A DNA stretch of 64,000 nucleotides from Christiangramia sp. OXR-203 (GTDB lineage Bacteria > Bacteroidota > Bacteroidia > Flavobacteriales > Flavobacteriaceae): the NCBI RefSeq assembly GCF_034372165.1, contig NZ_CP139698.1:62001-126000 (forward strand). The letters run 5' to 3'. The notes beneath the pieces are model-generated. The model was not told the origin of the DNA and made no database searches. It saw only the letters and a list, made by a program, of their open reading frames with translations. This document shows, one piece after another, positions 45,108 to 54,668 of this stretch (position 1 is its first letter; every line of letters begins with the position of its first letter). A program made the position numbers and the translations under genes.

Positions 45108-46313
45108 TTAATGAGTATTACCGCTATAAAAATCCTGCTGTTGCAAGTATTTGAGTCCACTTGATTGTTGATCCAGATATCTTTTAGTTCTTAAATATCG
45201 GCTTTTGTTGAATTCATCAAAATTTTCAGCGTTATCATCTACACTACTAATATGAACATCTCCCGAAGAATGAATAAATTCATTATTACCAATCCACATT
45301 CCTACGTGTACAACTTTTTCCGAAGTAGAATCTGTTGCCGGTCTACCAAAGAACAGTAGATCCCCTACTTCCAGTTTGCTGAAATCTGATTCGTCGTCCA
45401 CGAGCGTACCCTCTTTGATCTGTTGAGAAGCATCCCTGGGAATGACCACGCCATTCATGAAATAGATCGTTTTGGTGAATCCGCTACAATCTACTCCTTT
45501 CGCAGAAGTCCCTCCCCATAGATAAGGTAACCCCATCAACTTTTCAGAAACCCTCGTTAGACTTTCGCCATCAGGTTCCAAATTCTGTAACCATTCCCGG
45601 TAGTTCTTCGCATCGTCTTTAGAAACGTAGGCTTCACGAGCGTCAGGATATCTAACCTTATAAAAATCTCCTGAATCTTCCAGCAATTCCAGGACTGCCC
45701 CGGTTACCAGATCTGTAACTGGATTAGAATTTAAATCAGCCTTAGCATAGGAGTTCCCATAGGCTCTCGTGAAAATGATCTTTTCTGAAGTTTTCCAATT
45801 ATTAAATTCACTTTCGTTCATGGTCGTAATTCCTCCGTGGTCCACCCACGAAAGATAATCGTCTGGAGTTTGAATATAATACCATTCTTCGGTTCGTTTC
45901 CAGATCTTTACAGGAGTTCCGAGTGTGGCCTGAGTGACAAGTTCAGATGAATGCATGCTATCTCCTCTTAGGTTAGCCACAGAAACATCAATGATCCCGT
46001 AAAGTTTTTCTCCCAATTCTTCGGAAGGCAAAACCTGAATACTGTCTTTATAATTAATCCCAGCCGAATCAAGATCTGATAAAAGTCTTTTTTTTGCTTC
46101 TTCTGAATTGGTTTCACCTTTAAGAATGATTCCGTTCTCATCTTCTTCCGCAGAAATATCAAAAAGCGCTACCCGTTTGTCTGGAGCAAATTCAGTTCTG
46201 GTTTGTTCTACAATTTCTTCGATCTGACCAGTTTTAGCCGATTCCTTTTTAGATTCTCCACAGGAAAGGAAGAAAATTGCTGCTACAAAATATATTATAG
46301 ATCTGGTTTTCAT
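45108..46313 (-). CDS. NlpC/P60 cell-wall peptidase with SH3-type domains
   Basis: 401 residues, lipoprotein (AIFFLSCGES). SH3b-like segments lie at about 110-250 (SVANLRGDSMHSSELVTQATLGTPVKIW and DLVTGAVLELLEDSGDFYKVRYP). The NlpC/P60 domain (about 255-385) has the catalytic Cys in GVDCSGFTKT and His in VVHVGMWIGNNEFIHSSG. The layout matches gamma-D-Glu-diamino acid endopeptidases that trim muropeptides. It is third in the murQ operon (2 bp gap). Confidence 0.9.
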   Translation of the reverse strand: MKTRSIIYFVAAIFFLSCGESKKESAKTGQIEEIVEQTRTEFAPDKRVALFDISAEEDENGIILKGETNSEEAKKRLLSDLDSAGINYKDSIQVLPSEELGEKLYGIIDVSVANLRGDSMHSSELVTQATLGTPVKIWKRTEEWYYIQTPDDYLSWVDHGGITTMNESEFNNWKTSEKIIFTRAYGNSYAKADLNSNPVTDLVTGAVLELLEDSGDFYKVRYPDAREAYVSKDDAKNYREWLQNLEPDGESLTRVSEKLMGLPYLWGGTSAKGVDCSGFTKTIYFMNGVVIPRDASQQIKEGTLVDDESDFSKLEVGDLLFFGRPATDSTSEKVVHVGMWIGNNEFIHSSGDVHISSVDDNAENFDEFNKSRYLRTKRYLDQQSSGLKYLQQQDFYSGNTH

Positions 46314-46315
46314 AA

Positions 46316-47923
46316 TTAAGATTTTATAAGGTCAAGGATTTGAAGATCATATTGCTGGAAACTACTCTGGGCTCCAGTACGATCTACCGCAGTAATCCCT
46401 ATTTTGATCAATTTATTATTGTCTTTATTCTGAATTGGGAGTGAATGTGAATCCTGTTCCTGATTCAAAATTTTGTAGTTCCAGCCACTATTTTCATACT
46501 GATAATAAACCACCCACCTGAAGTGCTCATCTAAACTGGAATTCTTTATAGTATATTCTGAAGCTGTTTTAGCTAGTTCAATGCTGGGAATTTCAGGAAC
46601 CTCAGTAGATAACCATGGACTTGCAGGCACCAAAGCATTATGTTGATAAGGTCCGTTTTTCAATGAATTTCTTAGTTTCTCACTTTTCATCAGCGGTCCA
46701 ATATTCCAGTGAACCGCGCCAGGGCTATCTGGAAGAATTCCACGAGAGATCATGATCTGTGAGGCAATTTCACCTGGTGTTTCTTCGTCCAGAGCAAGAT
46801 TAATTCCCGGCCATAAATGTCTTCCAACTACATTTTCAGATTCCCACCAACCCAATAAAACCGGAAAGCTTTGCCCTACTTTTGCCGTGGGCCAGTATAG
46901 TTGCGGTGTGAAATAATCGATCCAGCCTTTATTCAGCCATAATTTTGCATCAGCATATAATTCTTCATACTGGTCCATTCCTTTAATACTTGCAGGAAAA
47001 CCAGGTCTCCAAATCCCAAACGGACTAATTCCGAATTTTACGAAAGACTTTTCAGCTTTGATTTCAGCAGCAATCCTTTCGATAAAATCATTAACATTCT
47101 TACGCCTCCAATCGGCTCTGGAAAGTTTACCTCCACTACTTTGGTATTTCTGGTAACTTATATCATCCGGGAATCCGCTTTTACCATTATAAGATGCATA
47201 CGGATAGAAATAGTCATCAAAATGAACGCCATCTATATCGTAGCGTTCCACAATATCCATGACTACTGCAGCCGAATGTTCCTGCACCTTTTCACTTCCT
47301 GGATCCATCCACCACATCCCATTTTTCAGTTCCATTACGAGTTCAGGATTGGTCTTAACAATAGACTTTTCACCAATTTCTTTACCAGTGGTATGATGCG
47401 CCCGGTATGGATTGAGCCAGACATGGAGCTCCAGTCCTCTTATATGAGCCTGGTCTATCCAGAATTCCAGCGGATCGTAAAAAGGTTCTGGAGCCTTTCC
47501 ACTTTTGCCGGTAAGAAAATAAGACCATGGTTCCAGTTCGCTTTGATATAATGCATCAGCCTGTGGCCGAACCTGTAAAATGACCGCGTTGAAATTATTA
47601 TCTTCAAGAAAATCAAGCATTTCCAGGGCTTCCTTTTTCTGTACTTCAGTAGATAAACCTGCTTTACTAGGCCAGTTGATATTTGCAACCGTGGCGATCC
47701 AGGCTGCTCTAAATTCTGCTATTTCAAGCGGTGGTTGAATAAATGTATTTTCTGTAATTTCTTTTGAAACCTCAGGTTTATCAATCTCCTTCTGAACCAA
47801 AGTATCTATGGTATCAGGTTGTTTTTCAGCTACTGAAACATTTTTAGTGGATTTACAGGAATATGCGAAAAACACCAGAAGAACCAGCGATAATAATTTG
47901 TAGTATTTTAATGATTTAATCAT
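46316..47923 (-). CDS. GH10-like (GHL10/DUF187) glycosidase lipoprotein
   Basis: 535 residues. Lipobox VFFAYSC, then a TIM-barrel from FRAAWIATVANINWPSKAGLS through NNFNAVILQVRPQADALYQS, LELHVWLNPYRAH, YDIDGVHFDDYFYP and WIDYFTPQLYWP, followed by a C-terminal fibronectin-like domain (about 425-530). Members of the family act on peptidoglycan-related glycans. Its start overlaps the murQ stop by one base, which points to cell-wall recycling. Confidence 0.85.
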   Translation of the reverse strand: MIKSLKYYKLLSLVLLVFFAYSCKSTKNVSVAEKQPDTIDTLVQKEIDKPEVSKEITENTFIQPPLEIAEFRAAWIATVANINWPSKAGLSTEVQKKEALEMLDFLEDNNFNAVILQVRPQADALYQSELEPWSYFLTGKSGKAPEPFYDPLEFWIDQAHIRGLELHVWLNPYRAHHTTGKEIGEKSIVKTNPELVMELKNGMWWMDPGSEKVQEHSAAVVMDIVERYDIDGVHFDDYFYPYASYNGKSGFPDDISYQKYQSSGGKLSRADWRRKNVNDFIERIAAEIKAEKSFVKFGISPFGIWRPGFPASIKGMDQYEELYADAKLWLNKGWIDYFTPQLYWPTAKVGQSFPVLLGWWESENVVGRHLWPGINLALDEETPGEIASQIMISRGILPDSPGAVHWNIGPLMKSEKLRNSLKNGPYQHNALVPASPWLSTEVPEIPSIELAKTASEYTIKNSSLDEHFRWVVYYQYENSGWNYKILNQEQDSHSLPIQNKDNNKLIKIGITAVDRTGAQSSFQQYDLQILDLIKS

Positions 47924-48744
47924 TAACTATTCTGTTGAAAATTAGCGATTGCCAGTCTCACACTGCCATGCTCTAATAACAAAGCTTTAGCCTGCTGTTC
48001 CTCGATATGCAATTCATCCATGATCATCTGGGTTCCACGTCCCACCAGCTTTTTGTTGGATAACTGCATATCTACCATCTTATTTCCTTTGATTTTACCT
48101 AACCTGATCATGGTAGACGTTGTGATCATATTCAACACCATTTTCTGCGCTGTTCCTGCTTTCATACGTGTGCTACCCGTTACAAATTCTGGTCCGGTGA
48201 TTACTTCCACCGGATATTCTGAAGCTTGGGCCAGTGGACTTCCGGAGCTACAGGTAACACATCCCGTGATTATATTATTCTCTCTGGCTTTTTCAATTCC
48301 TCCAATCACGTAAGGCGTGGTTCCAGATGCAGCGATGCCTACCAGGACATCTCTTGAAGAGATCTTATATTGTTGAAGATCTTTCCATGCCTGCTCCGTA
48401 TCATCTTCTGCATTTTCAACAGCATTCCTCAAAGCAGTATCACCGCCGGCAATTAGACCAATTACGATTCCAGGCTCAACCCCAAATGTGGGCGGACATT
48501 CTGAAGCGTCCAGAACCCCAAGCCGGCCGCTTGTACCAGCTCCAATATAAAAAAGCCTTCCTCCTGTTCCTAATTTTTCCACGATGCTGTCCACCAGAAC
48601 TTCAATTGCAGGAATTACTTTCTGCACACTTTCAGCCACCGTTTGATCTTCCTTGTTGATATTCTTCAGAAGTTCTGCAGTATTCATCTTTTCAAGATGA
48701 TCATAATTTGATGCCTTTTCAGTATCAGGTTTCAGGAAATCCAT
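47923..48744 (-). CDS. murQ: N-acetylmuramic acid 6-phosphate etherase
   Basis: 273 residues from ATG 48744 (MDFLKPDTEKASNYDHLEKM); a longer frame from 48789 lacks support. Cytoplasmic SIS-domain enzyme that cleaves the lactyl ether of MurNAc-6-phosphate. The signature is strong: LFYIGAGTSGRLGVLDASECPPTFG, GIAASGTTPYVIGGIEKAR, EVITGPEFVTGSTRMKAGTAQKMVLNM. It leads the three-gene operon with the GH10-like and NlpC/P60 genes. Confidence 0.95.
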   Translation of the reverse strand: MDFLKPDTEKASNYDHLEKMNTAELLKNINKEDQTVAESVQKVIPAIEVLVDSIVEKLGTGGRLFYIGAGTSGRLGVLDASECPPTFGVEPGIVIGLIAGGDTALRNAVENAEDDTEQAWKDLQQYKISSRDVLVGIAASGTTPYVIGGIEKARENNIITGCVTCSSGSPLAQASEYPVEVITGPEFVTGSTRMKAGTAQKMVLNMITTSTMIRLGKIKGNKMVDMQLSNKKLVGRGTQMIMDELHIEEQQAKALLLEHGSVRLAIANFQQNS

Positions 48745-48885
48745 AGTCAGTTTTTTGATGCAATGCCTTTGTAGTATAGACTTCAGCAAAGAAATTTACA
48801 AGCTCTAAAATAGCATTATCGAATGCTTTCACACAGCGAAACAAACATAAACTTGAAATTTTATATAAGACTATTAATTCAATTA

Positions 48886-48893
48886 TATTTGTA
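48886..48893 (+). promoter_or_regulatory. lepA -7 promoter element
   Basis: TATATTTG matches the Bacteroidota -7 consensus TAnnTTTG fully, about 50 bp before the lepA ATG. Confidence 0.5.
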
Positions 48894-48941
48894 GTCTTAA
48901 AATTACCTGAATTTTTAGGCCTAAGGATACAAATACTGGAG

Positions 48942-50738
48942 ATGAAGAACATTCGAAATTTTTGCATAATCGCGCATATCGATCACGGGAAAAGTACACT
49001 GGCAGATCGCCTGCTGGATTTTACCGGGACCGTAACCGAGCGTGAAAAACAGGAACAACTGCTGGACAGTATGGACCTGGAACGGGAACGCGGGATTACT
49101 ATTAAGTCTCATGCGATACAAATGGATTATGTTCATGAAGGTGAAGAATACACACTAAACCTTATCGACACTCCCGGCCACGTGGATTTTTCATATGAAG
49201 TATCCCGTTCTATTGCTGCTTGTGAAGGTGCTTTACTGGTAGTAGATGCAGCTCAAAGTATTCAGGCTCAAACTATTTCGAATCTTTATCTTGCTCTTGA
49301 AAACGATCTTGAGATCATTCCGGTACTGAATAAAGTGGATCTTCCCAGTGCAAATCCGGAAGTGGTAACAGATGACATTGTGGATCTTTTAGGTTGCGAT
49401 GCATCAGATGTTATCCCGGCAAGTGCAAAAACTGGTATCGGGATCAAAGAGATTCTTGATGCTATTATTTCCAGAATTCCTGCTCCAACAGGAAAAGTTG
49501 ATGCTCCACTTCGAGCATTGATCTTTGACTCTGTTTACAACCCATTTCGAGGTGTTGAAACTTATTTCAGAGTTATTAATGGATCTATTAAAAAAGGTGA
49601 AAAGATCAAGTTCGTTGCGACGAATAAAACATATGATGCCGATGAAGTGGGAACACTTCGTTTAAAACAATTTCCTCGAAAAGAGATCAAAACCGGTGAT
49701 GTTGGTTACCTCATCACGGGTATTAAGGATGCTCGCGAGGTGAAAGTAGGTGATACTATTACCAGCGCCGTAAATCCAACTACGGAAGCTGTAGCAGGTT
49801 TTGAAGACGTAAAACCAATGGTTTTCGCCGGAATTTATCCTGTAGATACTGAAGATTACGAAGAATTGAGAGCTTCCATGGAGAAACTACAGCTAAACGA
49901 TGCTTCGCTGGTTTTTACTCCTGAAAGTTCTGCAGCTTTAGGCTTTGGATTCCGTTGTGGATTCCTTGGAATGTTACACCTGGAAATTATTCAGGAAAGA
50001 CTGGAACGTGAGTTCGATATGACCGTGATTACTACGGTTCCTAACGTTTCTTACCAGGCTTACACCAATAAGAATCCAGATGAAGCTTTACTGGTAAATA
50101 ACCCGTCTGACCTTCCTGAACCATCTACATTAAACAGGGTTGAAGAGCCATTTATTAAGGCTACGATCATTACAAAATCAGATTATGTTGGGAATGTAAT
50201 GTCTCTATGTATTGAAAAGCGTGGAGAAATTACTAATCAGACTTATCTTACTACAGAACGTGTTGAACTAACTTTTGACATGCCTTTAGCGGAGATTGTT
50301 TTCGACTTCTACGACAGGTTGAAAACCGTTTCCAGAGGTTATGCTTCTTTCGATTATTCTCCAATTGGAATGCGCCAGTCAAAACTTGTAAAAGTTGATG
50401 TACTTCTTAATGCGAATACGGTAGATGCACTTTCTGCACTATTGCACGTGGATAACGCGTATGATATTGGAAAGAAAATGTGCGAGAAACTGAAGGAATT
50501 GATCCCAAGACAACAATTTGATATTCCAATCCAAGCCGCAATTGGTGCGAAGATCATTGCCCGTGAAACTGTAAAAGCTTTACGTAAAGATGTTACCGCG
50601 AAATGTTATGGTGGTGATATTTCCCGTAAACGTAAACTTCTTGAAAAGCAGAAAAAAGGTAAAAAGAGAATGAGACAGGTTGGAAATGTTGAAATTCCGC
50701 AGGAAGCATTTATGGCGGTTCTTAAACTGAACGATTAG
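48942..50738 (+). CDS. lepA: translation elongation factor 4 (LepA)
   Basis: 598 residues, ribosomal GTPase. G motifs: [39 protein letters not shown] and NKVDLPSA; then EF-G-like domains II, III and V, and the LepA-specific C-terminal domain ([21 protein letters not shown]). Length is typical. It is a single-gene unit, ended by an intergenic repeat and a terminator. Confidence 0.97.
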   Translation: MKNIRNFCIIAHIDHGKSTLADRLLDFTGTVTEREKQEQLLDSMDLERERGITIKSHAIQMDYVHEGEEYTLNLIDTPGHVDFSYEVSRSIAACEGALLVVDAAQSIQAQTISNLYLALENDLEIIPVLNKVDLPSANPEVVTDDIVDLLGCDASDVIPASAKTGIGIKEILDAIISRIPAPTGKVDAPLRALIFDSVYNPFRGVETYFRVINGSIKKGEKIKFVATNKTYDADEVGTLRLKQFPRKEIKTGDVGYLITGIKDAREVKVGDTITSAVNPTTEAVAGFEDVKPMVFAGIYPVDTEDYEELRASMEKLQLNDASLVFTPESSAALGFGFRCGFLGMLHLEIIQERLEREFDMTVITTVPNVSYQAYTNKNPDEALLVNNPSDLPEPSTLNRVEEPFIKATIITKSDYVGNVMSLCIEKRGEITNQTYLTTERVELTFDMPLAEIVFDFYDRLKTVSRGYASFDYSPIGMRQSKLVKVDVLLNANTVDALSALLHVDNAYDIGKKMCEKLKELIPRQQFDIPIQAAIGAKIIARETVKALRKDVTAKCYGGDISRKRKLLEKQKKGKKRMRQVGNVEIPQEAFMAVLKLND

Positions 50739-50763
50739 TCATAGCTTTCTTATAGTTTTATTA

Positions 50764-50856
50764 GGGCGTTTCGCCTCCCAGGGTCGGCGGCGGGCTATCC
50801 GTTCTAGTTTTTGGTAGCTAAGGCTTCCAAAAAGCTGCCACTACTATCCCTAACGC
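50764..50856. repeat. structured intergenic repeat-like element (REP-like)
   Basis: A 93-bp GC-rich block in an AT-rich gap. It begins GGGCGTTTCGCC, has a GTCGGCGGCGGGCTATCC core, a hairpin at 50808-50833 (TTTTTGGTAGC/GCTTCCAAAAA, one mismatch) and ends CTATCCCTAACGC, whose complement GCGTT matches the left end. I recall similar elements dispersed in flavobacterial genomes, a memory not checked here. Only one copy was seen in the window. Confidence 0.55.
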
Positions 50857-50868
50857 AAAAATTAAATA

Positions 50869-50903
50869 GACCTCACAGGTTTCAAAAACTTGTGAGGTCT
50901 TCT
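50869..50903 (+). terminator. terminator after lepA
   Basis: GACCTCACAGG (50869-50879) pairs with CTTGTGAGGTC (50889-50899) with one G-T position, followed by a short T-rich tail. Confidence 0.7.
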
Positions 50904-50999
50904 TATTCAGCTTAATTCCACGACATTTTTTTACTTTTGTGATAATGAGTTACTCGGTAGAAAATCTATCGACTACAAACCAAAATCTACAGACTAGAA

Positions 51000-51758
51000 A
51001 TGGCTGGACATAGTAAATGGGCGAATATCAAGCATCGTAAAGGAGCTCAGGACAAGAAAAGAGCGAAGCAGTTCACCAGGGCGATCAAAGAGATTACAGT
51101 TGCCGTAAAAGAAGGCGGTGGACCAGATCCTGAAGCTAATCCCGCCTTGCGTAATGCCATCCAGAATGCCAAAGGGGTAAATATGCCCAAGGATACCATT
51201 GAACGCGCGATCAAGAAGGCTAGTGGTGCAGATGCCGATAATTATGAAATGGTCACTTTTGAAGGTTATGGTCCAAATGGGATAGCCATTTTCGTAGAAG
51301 CTACTACAGATAATACTAATAGAACTGTGGCTTCAGTTCGTTCCATTTTCAGCAAAAATGGTGGAAGTCTTGGGACCAATGGTTCTCTGGAATTCCTTTT
51401 CGATAAAAAAGGGGTTTTTGTACTAGAAAAGGAAAATATCGAAATAGAACTTGAAGAACTGGAATTAGAGCTTATTGAAGGTGGTGCATCAAGTTTTGAT
51501 AAGGAAGACGATTATTTGACAGTTTATACAGATTTCAATGATTTTGGAATGATGTCATCGAAACTTGAAGAACTAAAAATAGAGCCAAAAAATTCTGAAG
51601 TACAGCGTATACCCTTAAATACAACTGAATTGCCTTTGGAAGACGCTATAAAGATCCTGAACCTCATCGAAAAATTTGAAGATGACGATGATGTTCAGAA
51701 CGTATATCATACACTGGAGGTGACCGATGAACTAATTGAGAAAATGGAGGAGGAGTGA
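51000..51758 (+). CDS. YebC/PmpR family regulatory protein
   Basis: 252 residues. The opening MAGHSKWANIKHRKGAQDKKRAKQF is the family signature, followed by GGPDPEANPALRNAIQNAKGVNMPKDTIERAIKKA and FEGYGPNGIAIFVEATTDNTNRT. Members have been described as DNA-binding regulators and, for TACO1-like proteins, as translation factors relieving stalls. It stands alone and is convergent with the antiporter gene (no gap). Confidence 0.94.
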   Translation: MAGHSKWANIKHRKGAQDKKRAKQFTRAIKEITVAVKEGGGPDPEANPALRNAIQNAKGVNMPKDTIERAIKKASGADADNYEMVTFEGYGPNGIAIFVEATTDNTNRTVASVRSIFSKNGGSLGTNGSLEFLFDKKGVFVLEKENIEIELEELELELIEGGASSFDKEDDYLTVYTDFNDFGMMSSKLEELKIEPKNSEVQRIPLNTTELPLEDAIKILNLIEKFEDDDDVQNVYHTLEVTDELIEKMEEE

Positions 51759-53630
51759 TTAATCTTCCTCCTGAATATTCTTTTCAATGTTCTCTTTTTC
51801 TTCGCTGTCTCCGGTTTCCAGTTCTTTTCCAAGATAAACCATCATAAAACCTTCTTCAATTTCTACTTCAAGACTGTTTGAAGGAATAATACTAAGCTCC
51901 CCTTCCTCATCTTTTACAAAAAGTGGAATGATATCAGAATCGGTTTTACTAATTTCTATGAGACCTTCGTAGTGCTCCTTGGAATTCAGTTCAATTTCAT
52001 GAATAGAAGGATACTTTCTGGCAAGGTTCGTTAACTTGATATAATCGTCGGTTTGCGAGAACAGTCCCTCTTTAGGATTGTTTTCAGGATCATACATTTC
52101 ATCTGAAGAAACTACTCTAAAAGATCCATTTTCTCCAAAATGTTTTCTGAACTTTTCGATGGCATTCAGGTTTACTTCCGTATTTCCAGTCATTGCCATT
52201 AAATAACCGATATCACTTAATTCAATATTATTGATAAGATCATCTGAATAAACATTTTCCTGGATCGCATCCAATCCAAGTTCCTGTGCTTTTTTAATAT
52301 TTGTTCCATTACTATCAACCAAGACCACATGTCGATTGTTCTTCTTCAGATAACTACCAATCAATCTTGAGATTGTAGATGCTCCAATGATTAAGATTCC
52401 CTGAGAATTCTTCAGAAATACTCCTACCAATTGAGCGAATAACCTTGCTGTGGTGGCATTGAGAAGAACAGTTCCCAGTACGATCATGAATACAAGCGGA
52501 GTGATATATTCTGCTCCGGGAACGCCTTGATTAGAAAGTTCAATTCCGAATAGAGAAGCGATACCTGCGGCTACGATACCACGAGGTCCAACCCAGCTTA
52601 TAAATAGTTTTTCGTTGAATTTTAGTGATGAGCCTATACTACTCACAAATACACCCAGTGGTCTAACGATGAGTACCACGGTAGCAAACAGGATCAAAGC
52701 TTTGACGTCATACACCAGCATCAGGTCTTCTACATTGATATTCGCAGCGAGAAGTATGAACAGGATCGAAATAAGCAGTACGCTTAGAGATTCTTTAAAA
52801 TAAAGTAATTCTTTCAGGTTTGGAAGGTTGATGTTTCCCATCACCATTCCCATCACTACCACGGCTAAAAGTCCGCTTTCATGAGCGAAAAGATCTGCCA
52901 GTACAAAAACTCCCAGCACGGTTGCCAGCGTTAGTACATTCAGTAAATAATGAGGGATCACGTTCTTTTTGATGGCAAAGGCCAGAGCATGAGCAAAGGT
53001 GAATCCAAAGGTAAATCCAAAAAGAACGATCTTTCCAAATTCTATCAATGCTGTTTCTGTAAATTCGGTTCCAGTACCAGCGCTTATAAATTCAAACATC
53101 AATACCGCTACCAGGGCACCAATAGGATCGATAAGGATCCCTTCCCATTTCAGAATAGTTGAGATATCAGATTTTAAAGGAATATTCCGAAGAATAGGGG
53201 TAATTACGGTAGGACCGGTTACAATAATAAGTGCCGCGAATAAGAACGATATCTGCCAGCTAAGGTCAAATATCAGGTATGCTGCTACACCGGCTCCAAA
53301 GAAAGTAACGATCACGGCTATGGTTATCAACTTGATGATCACCGGGCCAACATTAAGAATTTCACCCTTCCGCAGCGTTAAACCACCTTCGAAAAGTATG
53401 ATCCCGATCGCCAGCGAAACAAAGTAGAAAAGGCTTTCCCCCGGAAATAATCCGGATTCACCATTCCAGATTGGTTCTATAATCTTGGAACCATCTTCAG
53501 TAAAAAAAGTAGAAATTGGACCTACTGCAAGGCCAACCAGGATCAATGGTAAAATGGCGGGGATCTTAAATCGCCATGCTGCCCACTGTGCCAATATCCC
53601 AAGGATCACTATTCCTGCCAATTCAACCAT
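51759..53630 (-). CDS. CPA-type cation:proton antiporter with TrkA-like nucleotide-binding domain
   Basis: 623 residues. Thirteen or so membrane segments (about 1-395, with FEGGLTLRKGEI and ESGLLAVVVMGMVMGN as CPA1-like motifs) are followed by a TrkA-N Rossmann domain (GILIIGASTISRLIGSYLKKNNRHVVLVD, about 403-520) and a TrkA-C-like domain (about 530-605). It exchanges Na+ or K+ for H+ across the inner membrane, gated by nucleotide binding. The cation preference cannot be read from sequence. Confidence 0.9.
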   Translation of the reverse strand: MVELAGIVILGILAQWAAWRFKIPAILPLILVGLAVGPISTFFTEDGSKIIEPIWNGESGLFPGESLFYFVSLAIGIILFEGGLTLRKGEILNVGPVIIKLITIAVIVTFFGAGVAAYLIFDLSWQISFLFAALIIVTGPTVITPILRNIPLKSDISTILKWEGILIDPIGALVAVLMFEFISAGTGTEFTETALIEFGKIVLFGFTFGFTFAHALAFAIKKNVIPHYLLNVLTLATVLGVFVLADLFAHESGLLAVVVMGMVMGNINLPNLKELLYFKESLSVLLISILFILLAANINVEDLMLVYDVKALILFATVVLIVRPLGVFVSSIGSSLKFNEKLFISWVGPRGIVAAGIASLFGIELSNQGVPGAEYITPLVFMIVLGTVLLNATTARLFAQLVGVFLKNSQGILIIGASTISRLIGSYLKKNNRHVVLVDSNGTNIKKAQELGLDAIQENVYSDDLINNIELSDIGYLMAMTGNTEVNLNAIEKFRKHFGENGSFRVVSSDEMYDPENNPKEGLFSQTDDYIKLTNLARKYPSIHEIELNSKEHYEGLIEISKTDSDIIPLFVKDEEGELSIIPSNSLEVEIEEGFMMVYLGKELETGDSEEKENIEKNIQEED

Positions 53631-53797
53631 AGATTCTGTATTTGCTTACGATTGCTAAAAATATTAAAAATGTTTTACTATGAAAGCTTATTATTAAAAG
53701 CCTAACATTATTGAGCGCCTGTTAAATCATTTAGAAAATAATTCGAATTAGCTATGAGATTTTCTATTTTGCGGAGAAATCTTCAAATTTATTCTGA

Positions 53798-54661
53798 ATG
53801 ACCCTTTATCCTATACAAGCCGGAAATTTTAAATTAGATGGTGGAGCTATGTTTGGAGTGGTCCCGAAAAGTCTCTGGACCCGCACCAATCCTGCCGACT
53901 CGAATAATATGATAGATATCGCTGCCCGTTGTTTGCTCATTGAGGATGGTGATAAACTTATTCTAATTGATACCGGAATGGGTGATAAGCAAAGTGAGAA
54001 ATTCTTTAGCTATTACTATCCATGGGGAGATCATAGTATAGACAGCTCACTCAAGGAACATGGTTTTCATCGTGATGACATCACAGATATTTTTATGACT
54101 CACCTGCATTTTGACCACTGTGGAGGTTGTATACAGTGGAATAAAGAGCGTACGGGATATGAACCGGCTTTCAAAAATGCCAGGTTCTGGAGCAATGAAG
54201 ATCACTGGGAATGGGCTACGAATCCAAATGCTCGTGAAAAAGCATCTTTTCTGAAAGAAAATATACTTCCTATGGAACAAAGCGGAAAACTTCATTTTGT
54301 GGAGCGGGAGGGAAGCAGTGAATTTTGCAAAGCAAATCACATTGGCTTCGAATCACTTCTGGTAGATGGACATACAGATAAGCAAATGATCCCGCATATT
54401 GACTATAAGGGTAAGAAACTGGTTTTTATGGCAGATCTTCTTCCTACCGTGGGACATATTCCCTTGCCATATGTTATGGGCTTCGACACCAGACCACTTT
54501 TAACTCTTGCTGAAAAAGAGAAATTTCTACAAACCGCAGCAAACGAAAATTATTACCTGTTCATGGAGCATGATGCTCACAATGAAATAATAACTCTAAA
54601 AAATACCGAAAAAGGGGTAAGACACGATCAGACTTATACCTTCAAAGAATTATTCAATTAA
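53798..54661 (+). CDS. metallo-beta-lactamase-fold hydrolase
   Basis: 287 residues without signal peptide. The di-zinc motif is THLHFDHCGG near residue 103, with a preceding DTGMGDK; VDGHTDKQMIPHI and FMADLLPTVGHIP contribute further ligands, and EHDAHNE closes the site. It resembles the lactonase/hydrolase subgroup, but the substrate is unknown. It may be co-transcribed with the S8 protease gene 7 bp downstream. Confidence 0.88.
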   Translation: MTLYPIQAGNFKLDGGAMFGVVPKSLWTRTNPADSNNMIDIAARCLLIEDGDKLILIDTGMGDKQSEKFFSYYYPWGDHSIDSSLKEHGFHRDDITDIFMTHLHFDHCGGCIQWNKERTGYEPAFKNARFWSNEDHWEWATNPNAREKASFLKENILPMEQSGKLHFVEREGSSEFCKANHIGFESLLVDGHTDKQMIPHIDYKGKKLVFMADLLPTVGHIPLPYVMGFDTRPLLTLAEKEKFLQTAANENYYLFMEHDAHNEIITLKNTEKGVRHDQTYTFKELFN

Positions 54662-54668
54662 AATAACT

